A stretch of 64,000 bases of DNA from Lachnospiraceae bacterium. GTDB taxonomy: Bacteria; Bacillota; Clostridia; Lachnospirales; Lachnospiraceae. The DNA is taken from positions 1 through 64,000 of the forward strand of contig JAAZZQ010000076.1 of assembly GCA_014239155.1 (NCBI GenBank), given 5' to 3'. Both the position numbers and the translations under genes were made by a program. Below are positions 17,246-26,534 of the stretch, in pieces (the first letter of the stretch is position 1; every line of letters starts with the position of its first letter). The notes beneath the pieces are model-generated. The model ran no database searches and was not told the DNA's origin. It was given only the letters and a program-made list of their open reading frames with translations.

Positions 17246-19046
17246 TTTCAGTATAAATATATTTGATATTGTTTCGTCGACAGTACTTTTCCGCATAGCT
17301 TTTTGGGATTACCATTGCTGTTACCTCCACAGTCCCCTCAAAAATGGTCTGTGGCTCTTGTCCTTTGTGTGTATAGTTTTTAATTTTGCGAATAGATTGA
17401 GGCAGCACAACCGATTTTAAATGAGTACACTCTTTAAAAGCAAGTGTTCCAACCTCAACAACGCCTTCAGAAATTACCACAGTTTCCAATACAGAACAGT
17501 TAGAAAACACATACTTGGAAATAACTGTAACATTTTCAGGAATTGTCACGCTTTGCAAAGAATGACAGCTACTGAATGTATATGGATTGATCTCTGTAAT
17601 TCCTTTGGGAAGATGAATCGAACATAAATTCTTGCATCTTGAAAACGCACCTGCTCCAATTTGGATTACTTGGTCAGGAATATTGATTTGTGTCAATGCT
17701 TGACAACCATGAAATGCGCTTTCACCAATCACTTTTGTTGTTTCGGGCAGCGATATTTGTGTCAATGCCTGACAACCATAAAATGCACTTTCACCAATCA
17801 CTTCAATTGTTTCAGGTAGCAATATGCGAGTGATTGCCTTGCGCAAATAAATTTGTTCTTCTCTTAGGCGTGATGCCGTAGTGGAAAAAGCTCTAGCGCC
17901 TATCTCCACCACAGTACTATTACCTATTTTTTCAGGAACAACAATATCGGTGTTCTTACCCCTATAACGCGTAATGATAATTGTGTTGTCGTCGCGTTTT
18001 TCATAACCCCAAATTTTCTTTAATTCGGTCACAGAATTAGGATTGGCATTCAGCTCCCGCATCATCTTTTTTTCGGCTTTTTCGCGCTCTAAAGCAAAAT
18101 TGGCAGTGCGATTTTTAAAGTCTAATAACCACGCAGAAGCTTCTGTTCTGTCGTGTTCAGAGGCGTATTTTATCATTTCATCGCGTTTTCTTGGCATATC
18201 AAGCCAACTATTTTCTGCACAGATTTCAAGGCATACCACATTATTCTGATCAATTGCACCTTTCATAATCTTTGCTTTATTCATTTTCTTTTGATTGAAG
18301 TGTGTGAGAATAAACCGAAAAAATTCAGGATTGTACAACCGAAATTGTTTGTGGTTACAATTTGCCCAATAAATTGAGTCTGTATAATGAAGAGTCTTTC
18401 CACCCATCTCCTTCACAACATTTCCAACAATCTCAATATATTTTTTATCATTTAGATTCCTTATCATGTAAGAAAACTCCATCCACTCAAAACTACGTCC
18501 ATTTTCTGCAAGCATTGTTATCCGTTGTTTCGAAAATTTTACACCGTACTCTTTCAGAACTTTTATAATTTGTTTACTGTCGCTTATAATCGCATAGTAA
18601 AGCAATTCTTCAACGTCAAGACAGACTTTTTCGCGATATTTATACAGATATTTTACAATTTCAGCACGCTGTTCCATCGGCAATACATGGATGTTTTTCT
18701 TATTAATAGTCACTATGTTTGTAAAACAAGAATCCCTTCTATCAATAAAATATGCACTCCGAAGTGTTTCATTCAATTCCAATAGTAGTAGCCAATAATA
18801 TATTAAAGATAAAAAATAGCCTTCTTCATCTTTAGGTTTTTCATATGTAAAATTTGCACCACCCTCGACAAGAACCTTAACATGTTCCAATCCACCAAAA
18901 CGGCAAGCAATCCCTAACGCCCGCGCCGTATTTTTAACCTGTCCAAGCTGCATGTACAATGCAGCAACTTCCTCTGGAGATTGTGTGAGGATAGCTTCTT
19001 CTAAAATTTCCCTTTTTTGTTTCTGTGAAAAAATATTGTAATTCAT
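17241..19046 (-). CDS. Cytoplasmic ankyrin-like / BspA-type leucine-rich repeat protein
   Basis: This 601-residue protein has no signal peptide. The N-terminal about 330 residues are helical and ankyrin-like (ARALGIACRFGGLEHVKVLV; YYAIISDSKQIIKVLKEYGV). A link region with YEKRDDNTIIITRYRGKNTDIVVPEKI follows. About seven 23-residue LRR_5 repeats then run over residues 375-560, for example ALTQISLPETTKVIGESAF. Such repeats bind proteins; no enzyme motif is seen. AGAGGT precedes ATG 19046. A fragment of an inverted, decayed copy lies at 19853-20189. Confidence 0.85.
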   Translation of the reverse strand: MNYNIFSQKQKREILEEAILTQSPEEVAALYMQLGQVKNTARALGIACRFGGLEHVKVLVEGGANFTYEKPKDEEGYFLSLIYYWLLLLELNETLRSAYFIDRRDSCFTNIVTINKKNIHVLPMEQRAEIVKYLYKYREKVCLDVEELLYYAIISDSKQIIKVLKEYGVKFSKQRITMLAENGRSFEWMEFSYMIRNLNDKKYIEIVGNVVKEMGGKTLHYTDSIYWANCNHKQFRLYNPEFFRFILTHFNQKKMNKAKIMKGAIDQNNVVCLEICAENSWLDMPRKRDEMIKYASEHDRTEASAWLLDFKNRTANFALEREKAEKKMMRELNANPNSVTELKKIWGYEKRDDNTIIITRYRGKNTDIVVPEKIGNSTVVEIGARAFSTTASRLREEQIYLRKAITRILLPETIEVIGESAFYGCQALTQISLPETTKVIGESAFHGCQALTQINIPDQVIQIGAGAFSRCKNLCSIHLPKGITEINPYTFSSCHSLQSVTIPENVTVISKYVFSNCSVLETVVISEGVVEVGTLAFKECTHLKSVVLPQSIRKIKNYTHKGQEPQTIFEGTVEVTAMVIPKSYAEKYCRRNNIKYIYTEK

Positions 19047-19169
19047 AAGTACCTCTTATCAAATTATAATTGTTTTATTCCATTGCTATAATGCAATACA
19101 ACTCATTACTTGGCATAATTGTCAGTCAATGATAATTCGCGTTTGATACTGCATAATACCATATTTTCT

Positions 19170-19700
19170 TTAGCGTTTATGGTATATTAACTCCATGATT
19201 CCATTGTTATTTTGAGCAGAGACAAGACGCAGCTTAATCTCTTGTTCCACAGTATTAAAAAGCCGTTTACCACTCCCTAAAATCGTTGGAATAATTGAGA
19301 TATAGTAAGTGTCAATAAGATTTTGTCGCATTAGTTGACAGATAATATCAGATCCTCCACAAATCCAAATATCTTTGCCTTCTTTCCTCTTTAACTCATT
19401 TACAAGTAAACAAGGGTCGACTGATATAAAGGTAATATTGCTGGTGGACGCACACTCTTTGTGTGTGATTATATAGCTTTGCAGATTTTCATATATCCAC
19501 TGTTTGGGAGATAATTTTGTAATGATTTGATGATAGGTTGTCCATCCCATAACAACAGTATCTACTTTCTTTTCAAAATCTGCATAGCTATTAACTGTTT
19601 CTACAGCATTGTTCTGCCCTGTGAGCCAATCCACATTGCCAGCATCATCAGCAATATATCCATCAAGGCTCATGGCAATAAATAAAATAATTTTACGCAT
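19170..19700 (-). CDS. Dihydrofolate reductase-like (RibD C-terminal family) protein
   Basis: This 176-residue protein opens with RKIILFIAMSLDGYIADDAG, the hallmark of the YyaP/YwjB-like reductase family, and ends with the NGIMELIYHKR strand. VVMGWTTYHQI and IWICGGSDIICQLM supply the cofactor-binding positions. It probably uses NADPH, but its substrate in bacteria of this kind is unknown, so I give no gene symbol. GGAG precedes ATG 19700. Confidence 0.85.
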   Translation of the reverse strand: MRKIILFIAMSLDGYIADDAGNVDWLTGQNNAVETVNSYADFEKKVDTVVMGWTTYHQIITKLSPKQWIYENLQSYIITHKECASTSNITFISVDPCLLVNELKRKEGKDIWICGGSDIICQLMRQNLIDTYYISIIPTILGSGKRLFNTVEQEIKLRLVSAQNNNGIMELIYHKR

Positions 19701-19852
19701 TTCCGATCTCCTTCTGATCTATATATCTTAACATCTTATATTTTATCATTGCATATTCGATTTTTCCATCTAATTTTACTGCTTGCTACAGAATTTGCTG
19801 AGGAAAGTAATTCAAGCGTAATCTTTGTCTATAACCCAATTGGTTTTCAGAT

Positions 19853-20189
19853 TATGGTTGTTGCCGGAAAGTCTCGGGAGTGAGTTTTCTTACATGATAG
19901 GGAACCTAAACGATAAAGAATACATTGAGATTGTTGGAAATGTTGTTAAGGAGATAGAGGGGAAAACACTTCACTATACGAACTCAATTTATTAGGCAAA
20001 TAATTGTTTTAACAAACAATTTGGGTGATGTAATCCTGAATTTTTCGGTTTATTCTTACGCATTTTAATCCAAAGGAGCAGAACTACAGACTATTTTTCA
20101 AGGAACTGTGGATGTAACAGCAATAGTAATGCCAAAAAACTATGAGGAAAAGTATTAGCCACGAAACAATATCCAGTATACTTATAATG
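19853..20189 (+). pseudogene. Decayed, internally deleted copy of the ankyrin/LRR gene
   Basis: On the + strand the sequence reads FSYMIGNLNDKEYIEIVGN and KTLHYTNSIY, then a stop codon. This matches residues about 190-225 of the intact gene at 17241-19046. A jump follows to LQTIFQGTVDVTAIVMPK and NNIQYTYNEK, which matches the intact C-terminus. Everything between, including the LRR repeats, is gone, and several stops interrupt the frame. The copy is inverted relative to the intact gene and carries its own version of the downstream terminator. Confidence 0.8.
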
Positions 20190-20245
20190 AAAAAGAAAAT
20201 CGAGCCGGGAAAATCTTCTCTGCCCAATTTTCTTTTTCCTTTTTA
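20190..20245. terminator. Degenerate copy of the 17194-17245 terminator
   Basis: AAAAAGAAAATCGAGCC pairs imperfectly with GCCCAATTTTCTTTTT. It was duplicated together with the LRR pseudogene and may now serve the 838-residue gene that ends at 20284 on the minus strand. Confidence 0.6.
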
Positions 20246-20283
20246 TAGATTGACATCAAACACCTGCCGGTTTGAAGTGTCGT

Positions 20284-22800
20284 CTATTTCTTCCGAAAAT
20301 ATGTCACAAATGCATTTCCATTTTGTCGGAATAGATTGGTCGCGTCATTCATTCCTATTTTATAGACAGTTCCTGTCTCTGGATTCATGACAACAACATT
20401 TAATTCATTAAAGCCAATAACAAGCATTGCGCGGTCATCTTCAAGAGATACTAGGACAGGAATATCTTGATTTATATAATACAGGATTGCATCGAGGCTC
20501 ACTCCTGTTAAATCAAGTGCTGTGACATCACTTAAGTTCTCTTCAAGAATTTGTTTGACTGTTTTTCCATTGTCAAGCATGGGTTGCACATTTTTAATGC
20601 TGCCGCAAAATTCAAGGATTGTCTCAAGACAGACTGCCAAATCAGTACTTCCCTCTGTCTTTTGTTTTCCAGTGATTGCCATAATCTGATTTCTAACGCT
20701 TCTTGTTGTACGCTTCCAGATATAATCTCCATTCTGATTGACAACAGTTCCGCTAATATTGTAAGCCAGATTAATTGCTTCCGACTCATGTGTATAAGTT
20801 CCGTCAATTCCATATCGACCATAGACATAATATCGGCTGATTGGTTTTTCTACAGTTACGGCAAGCTCGCGGGAGCCTTCAAACAATACTTGAAGCGGAT
20901 TGGTAACTTTAAGCTTTTTTGCCTCTATCGCGTTTTTAAGCACTAACTGTACTATTTTCTGATAAGTCTGCGTGACAACAACTTCGGAGGAATTGTATCC
21001 ACTCTCATCTACCAGATTGTTTACAATCTGGTCACTCGATATATTGTTGTAGCTTCCATCTTCGTTTTTTGCCACGCGCGTAAGAGTGATTAAATTGTTC
21101 TCAATCGACGCATCAGTGACATAGATGCCTTCCCGCTGATAGGTTTTTAAAATTTTTCCCTGTTCATCTTGAATATAAACAGTGTTCATTGGAAAGGTTA
21201 CAGAACCTGAGAAGTCTATGCTGATATCCTCATATTGTGCCACACCATAAATTAAATCTTCACCAATAAATCCAAGTGGCAGCATTCGATTGTCCCCTGA
21301 AGTACGAATTTCTTGTCTTTCACCTGTGTTAAGATTCATTAGAATAAGTTTTGTGCAATTGTAAGCATCCGCAGAATTTTGCCATACAAGCATTTTGTTC
21401 GTGTTTGACACTTGGAAGCTTCCTTGCTGGAGGTTCCAAGCAATTTCTTCGCAGCTTAGATTTAGCAAATTGATTGCAAGAATAGAGCCATCTAAATAGA
21501 TATAAAAAACACCGTTTCTGTTGATAAAAGAAAGTTGTTCCATATCTGTTTTTAGTGTTGCGTACGCTTTGTTATATGGAATGAAGATTAGCTCTTCCAC
21601 TGTGTTGAGCATTCCATTATACTCACAGACCTGCACGCCAATACTACCCTCATGTTTTCCGCGATTCATATAACCATAGACCATAAAGCGCACATTTTCG
21701 GTTTCGTCTACATTTAATATCTTAATATCATGATTGTCATAATTGCTTCTAGGATCATTTCCATCATAGAAACTGAAAAGGTACGCAATTTTTTTGTCTG
21801 CCGCATGGTAACAAAACAGTTGGTTTTCATTCACAAAGGCAAGATTTGAGCCGCCGTCACTTTCCATCATTTGAACATTGGTATCCCGAATACCAAGCAT
21901 AATTTTGCTGCCTCCATACACATCTGCTTCCGGATCAAAGAGCTGGTTCATGCTGCGCTCGTAATCCAATAGATATGTCCTGTCTGGTGTGTATCGTAAC
22001 CGATAAAATTCAACAATATTATAATAATATTTTTTTCTGTTCTCAATTGTCTGTACGCGGTAATTCATGCGGATAGAAGCTGTTTGTTCCTCAATCTCAC
22101 TGATAGTAATCTGTGGTTTTGTAATTTGACTGATATTTAAATCTGCCCAAGTAATCTGCTTTAAACTACAGTGAATGTCCACACGGCTTAAAGTTGTGTT
22201 GTCCCCCTTTGCATTTGATTCAAGGTATGTTACAAGATCTTTTGCTTGTTCTCTGTCAAAAGTCTTATCGTGAAAGTCTTTTACAAACATTAATTTGCCA
22301 TAGGTGTTGTATTCGCCATCAATAATACGTGTATAGTATCGCAAAGTTTCATTTTCTACTTTGAGCATTAGAATCCAGTTATATTCCACATGGGGATCGA
22401 TTAAGTCCTTGATTGTGACAGTGGCTTGTATTTGGTCTTCTCTTTCTGTATAGTTGCTTACCTCTGTTCGCTCTACAAGACGTGTTCCATCAATGCTTCT
22501 AACCTCAAAAGAAATTTCTTGAATCTTATTTTTATATTTGTCAATGACGAAGGTTAATGCACGACCAGTTCCAAGCGGCGTGATTGTATCTCGAAAAAAG
22601 CTTCCATCCATCTCCTGCTTTAATCCATGCAGATAGTTGTAAGGGATACCATTTGTCATAATATGGACCAATGGAAGGGAGGCTTGTGCCATATTGGTAG
22701 TCAGTTCTTTATTTCCCTGATTGTAAATACTGCTGCTCACAAAGAGTGTGATAACAAAGACCACTATACAGACAGTCAGCTTACCAATGAACTTTTTCAT
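20284..22800 (-). CDS. Large membrane-anchored exported protein with a C39-like C-terminal domain
   Basis: The 838-residue protein begins with one hydrophobic anchor (TVCIVVFVITLFVSSSIYN, residues 9-27); the rest should lie outside the membrane. The middle (about 280-600) looks like a beta-propeller or strand-rich region with phrases such as VFYIYLDGSILAINLL. The last about 100 residues resemble a papain-like C39 fold: DLAVCLETILEFCG, DAILYYINQDIPVLVSL, then AMLVIGFNELNVVVMNPETG. Where C39 proteases carry the catalytic His before the VxxGY strand, this protein has Ala or Arg, so the domain looks inactive. I do not know its role. A GGAG site lies upstream of ATG 22800. Confidence 0.75.
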   Translation of the reverse strand: MKKFIGKLTVCIVVFVITLFVSSSIYNQGNKELTTNMAQASLPLVHIMTNGIPYNYLHGLKQEMDGSFFRDTITPLGTGRALTFVIDKYKNKIQEISFEVRSIDGTRLVERTEVSNYTEREDQIQATVTIKDLIDPHVEYNWILMLKVENETLRYYTRIIDGEYNTYGKLMFVKDFHDKTFDREQAKDLVTYLESNAKGDNTTLSRVDIHCSLKQITWADLNISQITKPQITISEIEEQTASIRMNYRVQTIENRKKYYYNIVEFYRLRYTPDRTYLLDYERSMNQLFDPEADVYGGSKIMLGIRDTNVQMMESDGGSNLAFVNENQLFCYHAADKKIAYLFSFYDGNDPRSNYDNHDIKILNVDETENVRFMVYGYMNRGKHEGSIGVQVCEYNGMLNTVEELIFIPYNKAYATLKTDMEQLSFINRNGVFYIYLDGSILAINLLNLSCEEIAWNLQQGSFQVSNTNKMLVWQNSADAYNCTKLILMNLNTGERQEIRTSGDNRMLPLGFIGEDLIYGVAQYEDISIDFSGSVTFPMNTVYIQDEQGKILKTYQREGIYVTDASIENNLITLTRVAKNEDGSYNNISSDQIVNNLVDESGYNSSEVVVTQTYQKIVQLVLKNAIEAKKLKVTNPLQVLFEGSRELAVTVEKPISRYYVYGRYGIDGTYTHESEAINLAYNISGTVVNQNGDYIWKRTTRSVRNQIMAITGKQKTEGSTDLAVCLETILEFCGSIKNVQPMLDNGKTVKQILEENLSDVTALDLTGVSLDAILYYINQDIPVLVSLEDDRAMLVIGFNELNVVVMNPETGTVYKIGMNDATNLFRQNGNAFVTYFRKK

Positions 22801-22854
22801 AAATAATAAAACTCCATATTTTTACTTCTTAGGGCATGTTTGAAAAATCATTTC

Positions 22855-24039
22855 TTATTGCTTTTCCAAGAGTGTTTGAAGTGTAGGGCTAATCTGTAAA
22901 AACGCTTCCAGCGCATTGAGCGATTGCTGCGTTTTTGACCCTGCATGGTATTTTATATGGTCCTTTTTCACTGCCCGTATTAAAATATTTTTGGGGGTAT
23001 GTTCCATATCAATAAATTCAAGAATCTGTGTATCATAACCATACGATTCTAGCAATTCTGCACGAACTGCATCTGTGATTAACGCAGCCATGCGTTCTTT
23101 TATCAGACCATATTTCAAAAGTGGTCTAAGCGCATCGCAGGAGAGTTGTCTGTTTAGTTCATGCTGACAACATGGCACAGATAAAATAACCCGCGCATTC
23201 CATTTTACTGCTTTGGCAAGCGCATAGTCTGTTGCTGTGTCGCAGGCATGTAGTGTCACAACCATATCCACATTTTCTGTATTTTCATAGGAACCAATCT
23301 CTCCTACTTGAAATTTTAACCCATCATATCCCAAATTATCCGCAAGCGCCTGACAGCGTGCAATGACGTCCTCTTTTAAATCAAGTCCAACAATGCAGAT
23401 ATTATATTGGTACATTACTTTTAGATAATAATACAATGCAAAAGTTAGATAAGATTTTCCGCAGCCAAAGTCAATGATTTTTAGTGGCTGTTCTTCCTTT
23501 TGGGGCAGATAGGACAAAATATCCTGCACAAATTCAAGATATCTGTTAATCTGGCGAAATTTATCATATTTTGCTTTTGTTATCGTTCCTTCTGGCGTCT
23601 GTACACCGAGCGCTATCAGAAAAGGCACTGGTTGATTTTGGGGGAGAATATATTGTTTTTGTTTGTTGTGTGAAAAATCTTTTTGCTGATTCTTTGCCTG
23701 TTCCTCTAACGTTTTTTGTCGTTCCTTTATCGTTTGTTTCCCTTTTTTGCTCACAAGAACTGTTAATTTGTGGCGCTCTGTCTCGACTTCAAGCTGTTTG
23801 AAATCTTTATCTAATGACATTATAAGCAGGTCTGGAATTGCATCAGGGTGTAGATTCTGGTGATAAGCTTTTGTCCCTATAAGTCGCTCCGACTGGTATA
23901 AAAGCTCCTCCTTTTTGAGCACCGGCCGTATGCGAAGTCTCTGTATTTTCTCTCGATTGCGGGGATTGCTAACTGTCGCGCACAGTATCACTTCTTTATT
24001 ATTAATATAATCTGTTAGTAGTTGTCTCAATTTATCCAT
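22855..24039 (-). CDS. Class I SAM-dependent methyltransferase (Methyltransf_32 type)
   Basis: A cytoplasmic 394-residue protein. The first about 170 residues are basic and may bind nucleic acid (SKKGKQTIKERQ; DFSHNKQKQYILP). The methyltransferase domain follows, with motif I IIDFGCGKSYLTFALYYYL, an acidic LDLKEDV strand, MVTLHACDTATDYAL and ILSVPCCQHELNRQL. The CCQHE segment is characteristic of this poorly studied group, which includes eukaryotic GSTCD/METTL25-like proteins. The substrate is unknown. The next gene downstream on this strand is the anchored 838-residue protein, 54 bases away. Confidence 0.8.
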   Translation of the reverse strand: MDKLRQLLTDYINNKEVILCATVSNPRNREKIQRLRIRPVLKKEELLYQSERLIGTKAYHQNLHPDAIPDLLIMSLDKDFKQLEVETERHKLTVLVSKKGKQTIKERQKTLEEQAKNQQKDFSHNKQKQYILPQNQPVPFLIALGVQTPEGTITKAKYDKFRQINRYLEFVQDILSYLPQKEEQPLKIIDFGCGKSYLTFALYYYLKVMYQYNICIVGLDLKEDVIARCQALADNLGYDGLKFQVGEIGSYENTENVDMVVTLHACDTATDYALAKAVKWNARVILSVPCCQHELNRQLSCDALRPLLKYGLIKERMAALITDAVRAELLESYGYDTQILEFIDMEHTPKNILIRAVKKDHIKYHAGSKTQQSLNALEAFLQISPTLQTLLEKQ

Positions 24040-24108
24040 AAACGATATTGTAACATGAAATATAGTGCATTGAAAGCCTTTTAATTATAAAATATTTTAG
24101 AATAAAGA

Positions 24109-24164
24109 TTGACATTTCTTTCTAAATGTATTATTGTATTAGTGTATTAATTAATTGGTACATA
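24109..24164 (+). promoter_or_regulatory. Promoter and YtrA-type operator of the GntR-ABC operon
   Basis: TTGACA (24109-24114), 17 bases, TATTGT (24132-24137). Immediately downstream, AGTGTATTAATTAATTGGTAC (about 24141-24161) is an imperfect dyad, close to the AGTGTA...TACACT form I remember for YtrA operators. This places repressor binding at the transcription start and implies autoregulation. Confidence 0.7.
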
Positions 24165-24237
24165 TGGAATTTAACATAATTTTTTAATGCCTTCAAATTT
24201 ATTTAGGAAGGTTATTAATCAAAAAAGGAGGTAAATT

Positions 24238-24600
24238 ATGGCATGGCAAATGAGTTCTGACCGCCCCATATATACACAATTGTATGACAAGATATTAATT
24301 CGTATTGTGTGTGGTATTTACAAAGCTGGCAATCGCCTGCCAAGTGTTAGAGAGTTGGCTGCGGAGGCAAATGTTAATCCCAATACAATGCAGCGGGCTT
24401 TTATGGAGTTAGAACAAAGCGGGTTGGTTGTGACACAGCGAAACAGTGGTCGTATTGTAACAGAAGACCGATTCAAAATAGAGGATGCTCGACATCAGTT
24501 AGCACTGACACAGATTAATACTTTTTTTGCAAATATGCGCGAGTTAGGATACAATGATCAGGAGATTATGGCGCTGATTGAAAGTATTGTTAAGAAATAA
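24238..24600 (+). CDS. GntR-family transcriptional regulator (YtrA subfamily)
   Basis: This 120-residue protein has an N-terminal winged helix (PIYTQLYDKILIRIVCGIYK; LPSVRELAAEANVNPNTMQR) and only a short helical tail. That is the architecture of YtrA-type GntR regulators, which control adjacent ABC transporters. An ideal AAAGGAGGT site precedes the ATG. The first gene of a three-gene operon, it is likely to repress from the dyad upstream. YtrA-like systems often respond to cell-wall-active compounds; that link here is by analogy. Confidence 0.92.
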   Translation: MAWQMSSDRPIYTQLYDKILIRIVCGIYKAGNRLPSVRELAAEANVNPNTMQRAFMELEQSGLVVTQRNSGRIVTEDRFKIEDARHQLALTQINTFFANMRELGYNDQEIMALIESIVKK

Positions 24601-24632
24601 AAATAAGAATCAAAACGAGGGAGGGAACAAAC

Positions 24633-25619
24633 GTGAACGAAAATAACAGTATTGCATATACACAGGCAGATGGTGCACAGAACGAAAACACACAGAATAC
24701 TTCTGTGTATACATCGGATAATCTGGTACCTGTACAGGAAATTCAGACACAAAATAATTTGTTGCATAGCGATGAGAACACATCGAATATCCCAGTTAAT
24801 TTGCAGAAAGATTTTACGCAGAATAATGGAAGTACATCCAATATGACAGAATCTTCACAGACACATGAAATACAGAGGGACTCTGTATATGTTCAAAGTA
24901 CATACGCAGCCAACACGCCACTTTTACAGTTAAATGACTTATGCAAGCGCTATCCTGGCATGGGGAATTATATGTCTGTCTTTCATATGAATCTAACGAT
25001 TCTAAGAGGAAGAATTATTGGGCTTTTAGGGCCGAATGGTTGTGGAAAGACGACTTTGATTAAGATGATTAACGGACTTTTGGCGCCGACGAGCGGAACT
25101 GTTTTAATTAATGGTATGGAGCCATGTCCTGCGACCAAAAAAGTTATCTCTTATTTGCCAGAACGTACTTATCTAGATAACGGTATGAAAGTTTCCCAGA
25201 TGGTAGAATACTTTTCTGATTTTTATGAAGATTTCTCAACGGAAAAGGCATACAATATGCTCAGTGCGCTTGGCATTAGTTCCAGTGCGCGGCTAAAGAC
25301 GCTCTCTAAGGGTACAAAGGAGAAGGTACAATTAATTCTTGTTATGAGTAGACAGGCAGATTTGTATATTCTTGATGAGCCAATTGCGGGTGTTGACCCT
25401 GCTGCAAGGGATTATATTTTGCGCACAATTATTACAAATTACAATCCTGGTTCCACGATTATTTTATCAACACATTTGATTTCTGACATAGAAAATGTTC
25501 TAGATGATGTGATTTTTATGAAAAATGGTTCGCTTATGCTGTATACATCTGTCGATTCTATTAGAGATCAGATGGGGAAATCGGTAGATACTTACTTTAG
25601 GGAGGTGTACGCATGTTAG
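24633..25619 (+). CDS. ABC transporter ATPase with a long polar N-terminal extension
   Basis: The ATPase domain starts near residue 90. Its Walker A is GLLGPNGCGKTT, the signature is TLSKGTKEK, and Walker B is LYILDEPIAGVDP, followed by the switch His in LSTHLISD. Before it lie about 85 residues rich in Asn, Gln, Thr and Ser (SIAYTQADGAQNENTQNT and similar) with no predicted fold, which is unusual for this family. The extension is likely to be translated because GGGAGGGA stands directly before the GTG start at 24633. It overlaps the permease gene by 7 bases. Confidence 0.9.
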   Translation: MNENNSIAYTQADGAQNENTQNTSVYTSDNLVPVQEIQTQNNLLHSDENTSNIPVNLQKDFTQNNGSTSNMTESSQTHEIQRDSVYVQSTYAANTPLLQLNDLCKRYPGMGNYMSVFHMNLTILRGRIIGLLGPNGCGKTTLIKMINGLLAPTSGTVLINGMEPCPATKKVISYLPERTYLDNGMKVSQMVEYFSDFYEDFSTEKAYNMLSALGISSSARLKTLSKGTKEKVQLILVMSRQADLYILDEPIAGVDPAARDYILRTIITNYNPGSTIILSTHLISDIENVLDDVIFMKNGSLMLYTSVDSIRDQMGKSVDTYFREVYAC

Positions 25620-26479
25620 GGAAACTATTAAAATATGAATGGAAAGGACTTCAACTTCCATTTTTAATTATGTTGGTTGTTTTGGCAGGAACAACAATTT
25701 TAACTTGTGGGGTTATTTTAACCATCAATCCCAAATTTGACGAGACCATTGTGGGTTATTCTGTAATAGCATTAATATTTTCTATCTTTTTATATTATTT
25801 TGGGCTTATTGGTTGCTCTCTTGGAACAACGCTAATTGTTGTGATTCGTTTTTACAAAACCTGTTACACGGATCAAGGATATTTGACCCATACGCTTCCT
25901 GTATCTGCAAAACAGTTGTTAAATACAAAAATTCTTGCAGCGGTTGTTACGAATCTATTAATGGTTGTGGCAATTGTCACCAGTATTTTTATTATTATAC
26001 AGGTGGGATTACATCATGTTTTTTCTTTTGTGCCAGATTATATGGAATATACTTATGCGCAATTTTACCGAGAATTTATTGAGGTATTTATCGGTGCATT
26101 TCGTGAGTTTGAGGATGAGTTTGGCATAAGTTTTGGTTTATATTTTGTATATTTAATAGCCTATGGTCTTATCTCACTTATTGCCAATATTATCACAGTG
26201 TTTGGCTGTGTATCTTTGGGTCAGCTCTTTACAAAGCATCGAATTGTGGGAGCAATTGCGGCATATTTTATAGTACAGTTTATCCTTCAAATTTTAGGAA
26301 GCTTTACTGCAATACCAATGTATGGTCGAATGCTAAGGGGAGCATATCAAGATGATATTACAGTGTTTGGTGTTATGTCGCCGACCATGAATATGACGCT
26401 GCTTATAGTGGTTATTACAGCAGTTCTTATGTACTTTATCAATCTTCATATGATGACAAAAAAATTAAATTTAGAATAA
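25613..26479 (+). CDS. ABC-2 type permease partner
   Basis: This 288-residue membrane protein has about six hydrophobic segments (for example LQLPFLIMLVVLAGTTILT, IFSIFLYYFGLIGCSL and NMTLLIVVITAVLMYFINL). After the second segment come YTDQGYLTHTLPVSAKQLL features, common in permeases paired with YtrA-type regulators. It is translationally coupled to the ATPase. Together they form an efflux or lipid-translocating transporter of unknown substrate. Confidence 0.85.
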   Translation: MLGKLLKYEWKGLQLPFLIMLVVLAGTTILTCGVILTINPKFDETIVGYSVIALIFSIFLYYFGLIGCSLGTTLIVVIRFYKTCYTDQGYLTHTLPVSAKQLLNTKILAAVVTNLLMVVAIVTSIFIIIQVGLHHVFSFVPDYMEYTYAQFYREFIEVFIGAFREFEDEFGISFGLYFVYLIAYGLISLIANIITVFGCVSLGQLFTKHRIVGAIAAYFIVQFILQILGSFTAIPMYGRMLRGAYQDDITVFGVMSPTMNMTLLIVVITAVLMYFINLHMMTKKLNLE

Positions 26480-26490
26480 AAGATAATATC

Positions 26491-26534
26491 AAATATAGAC
26501 AGCAGATGCTATACGCATTTGTTGTCTATATTTT
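26491..26534. terminator. Bidirectional terminator between the ABC operon and murI
   Basis: AAATATAGACAGCA pairs with TGTTGTCTATATTT and is followed by TTTCGC; the minus strand has a T-run as well. The murI stop (26526) lies inside the stem. Confidence 0.75.
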
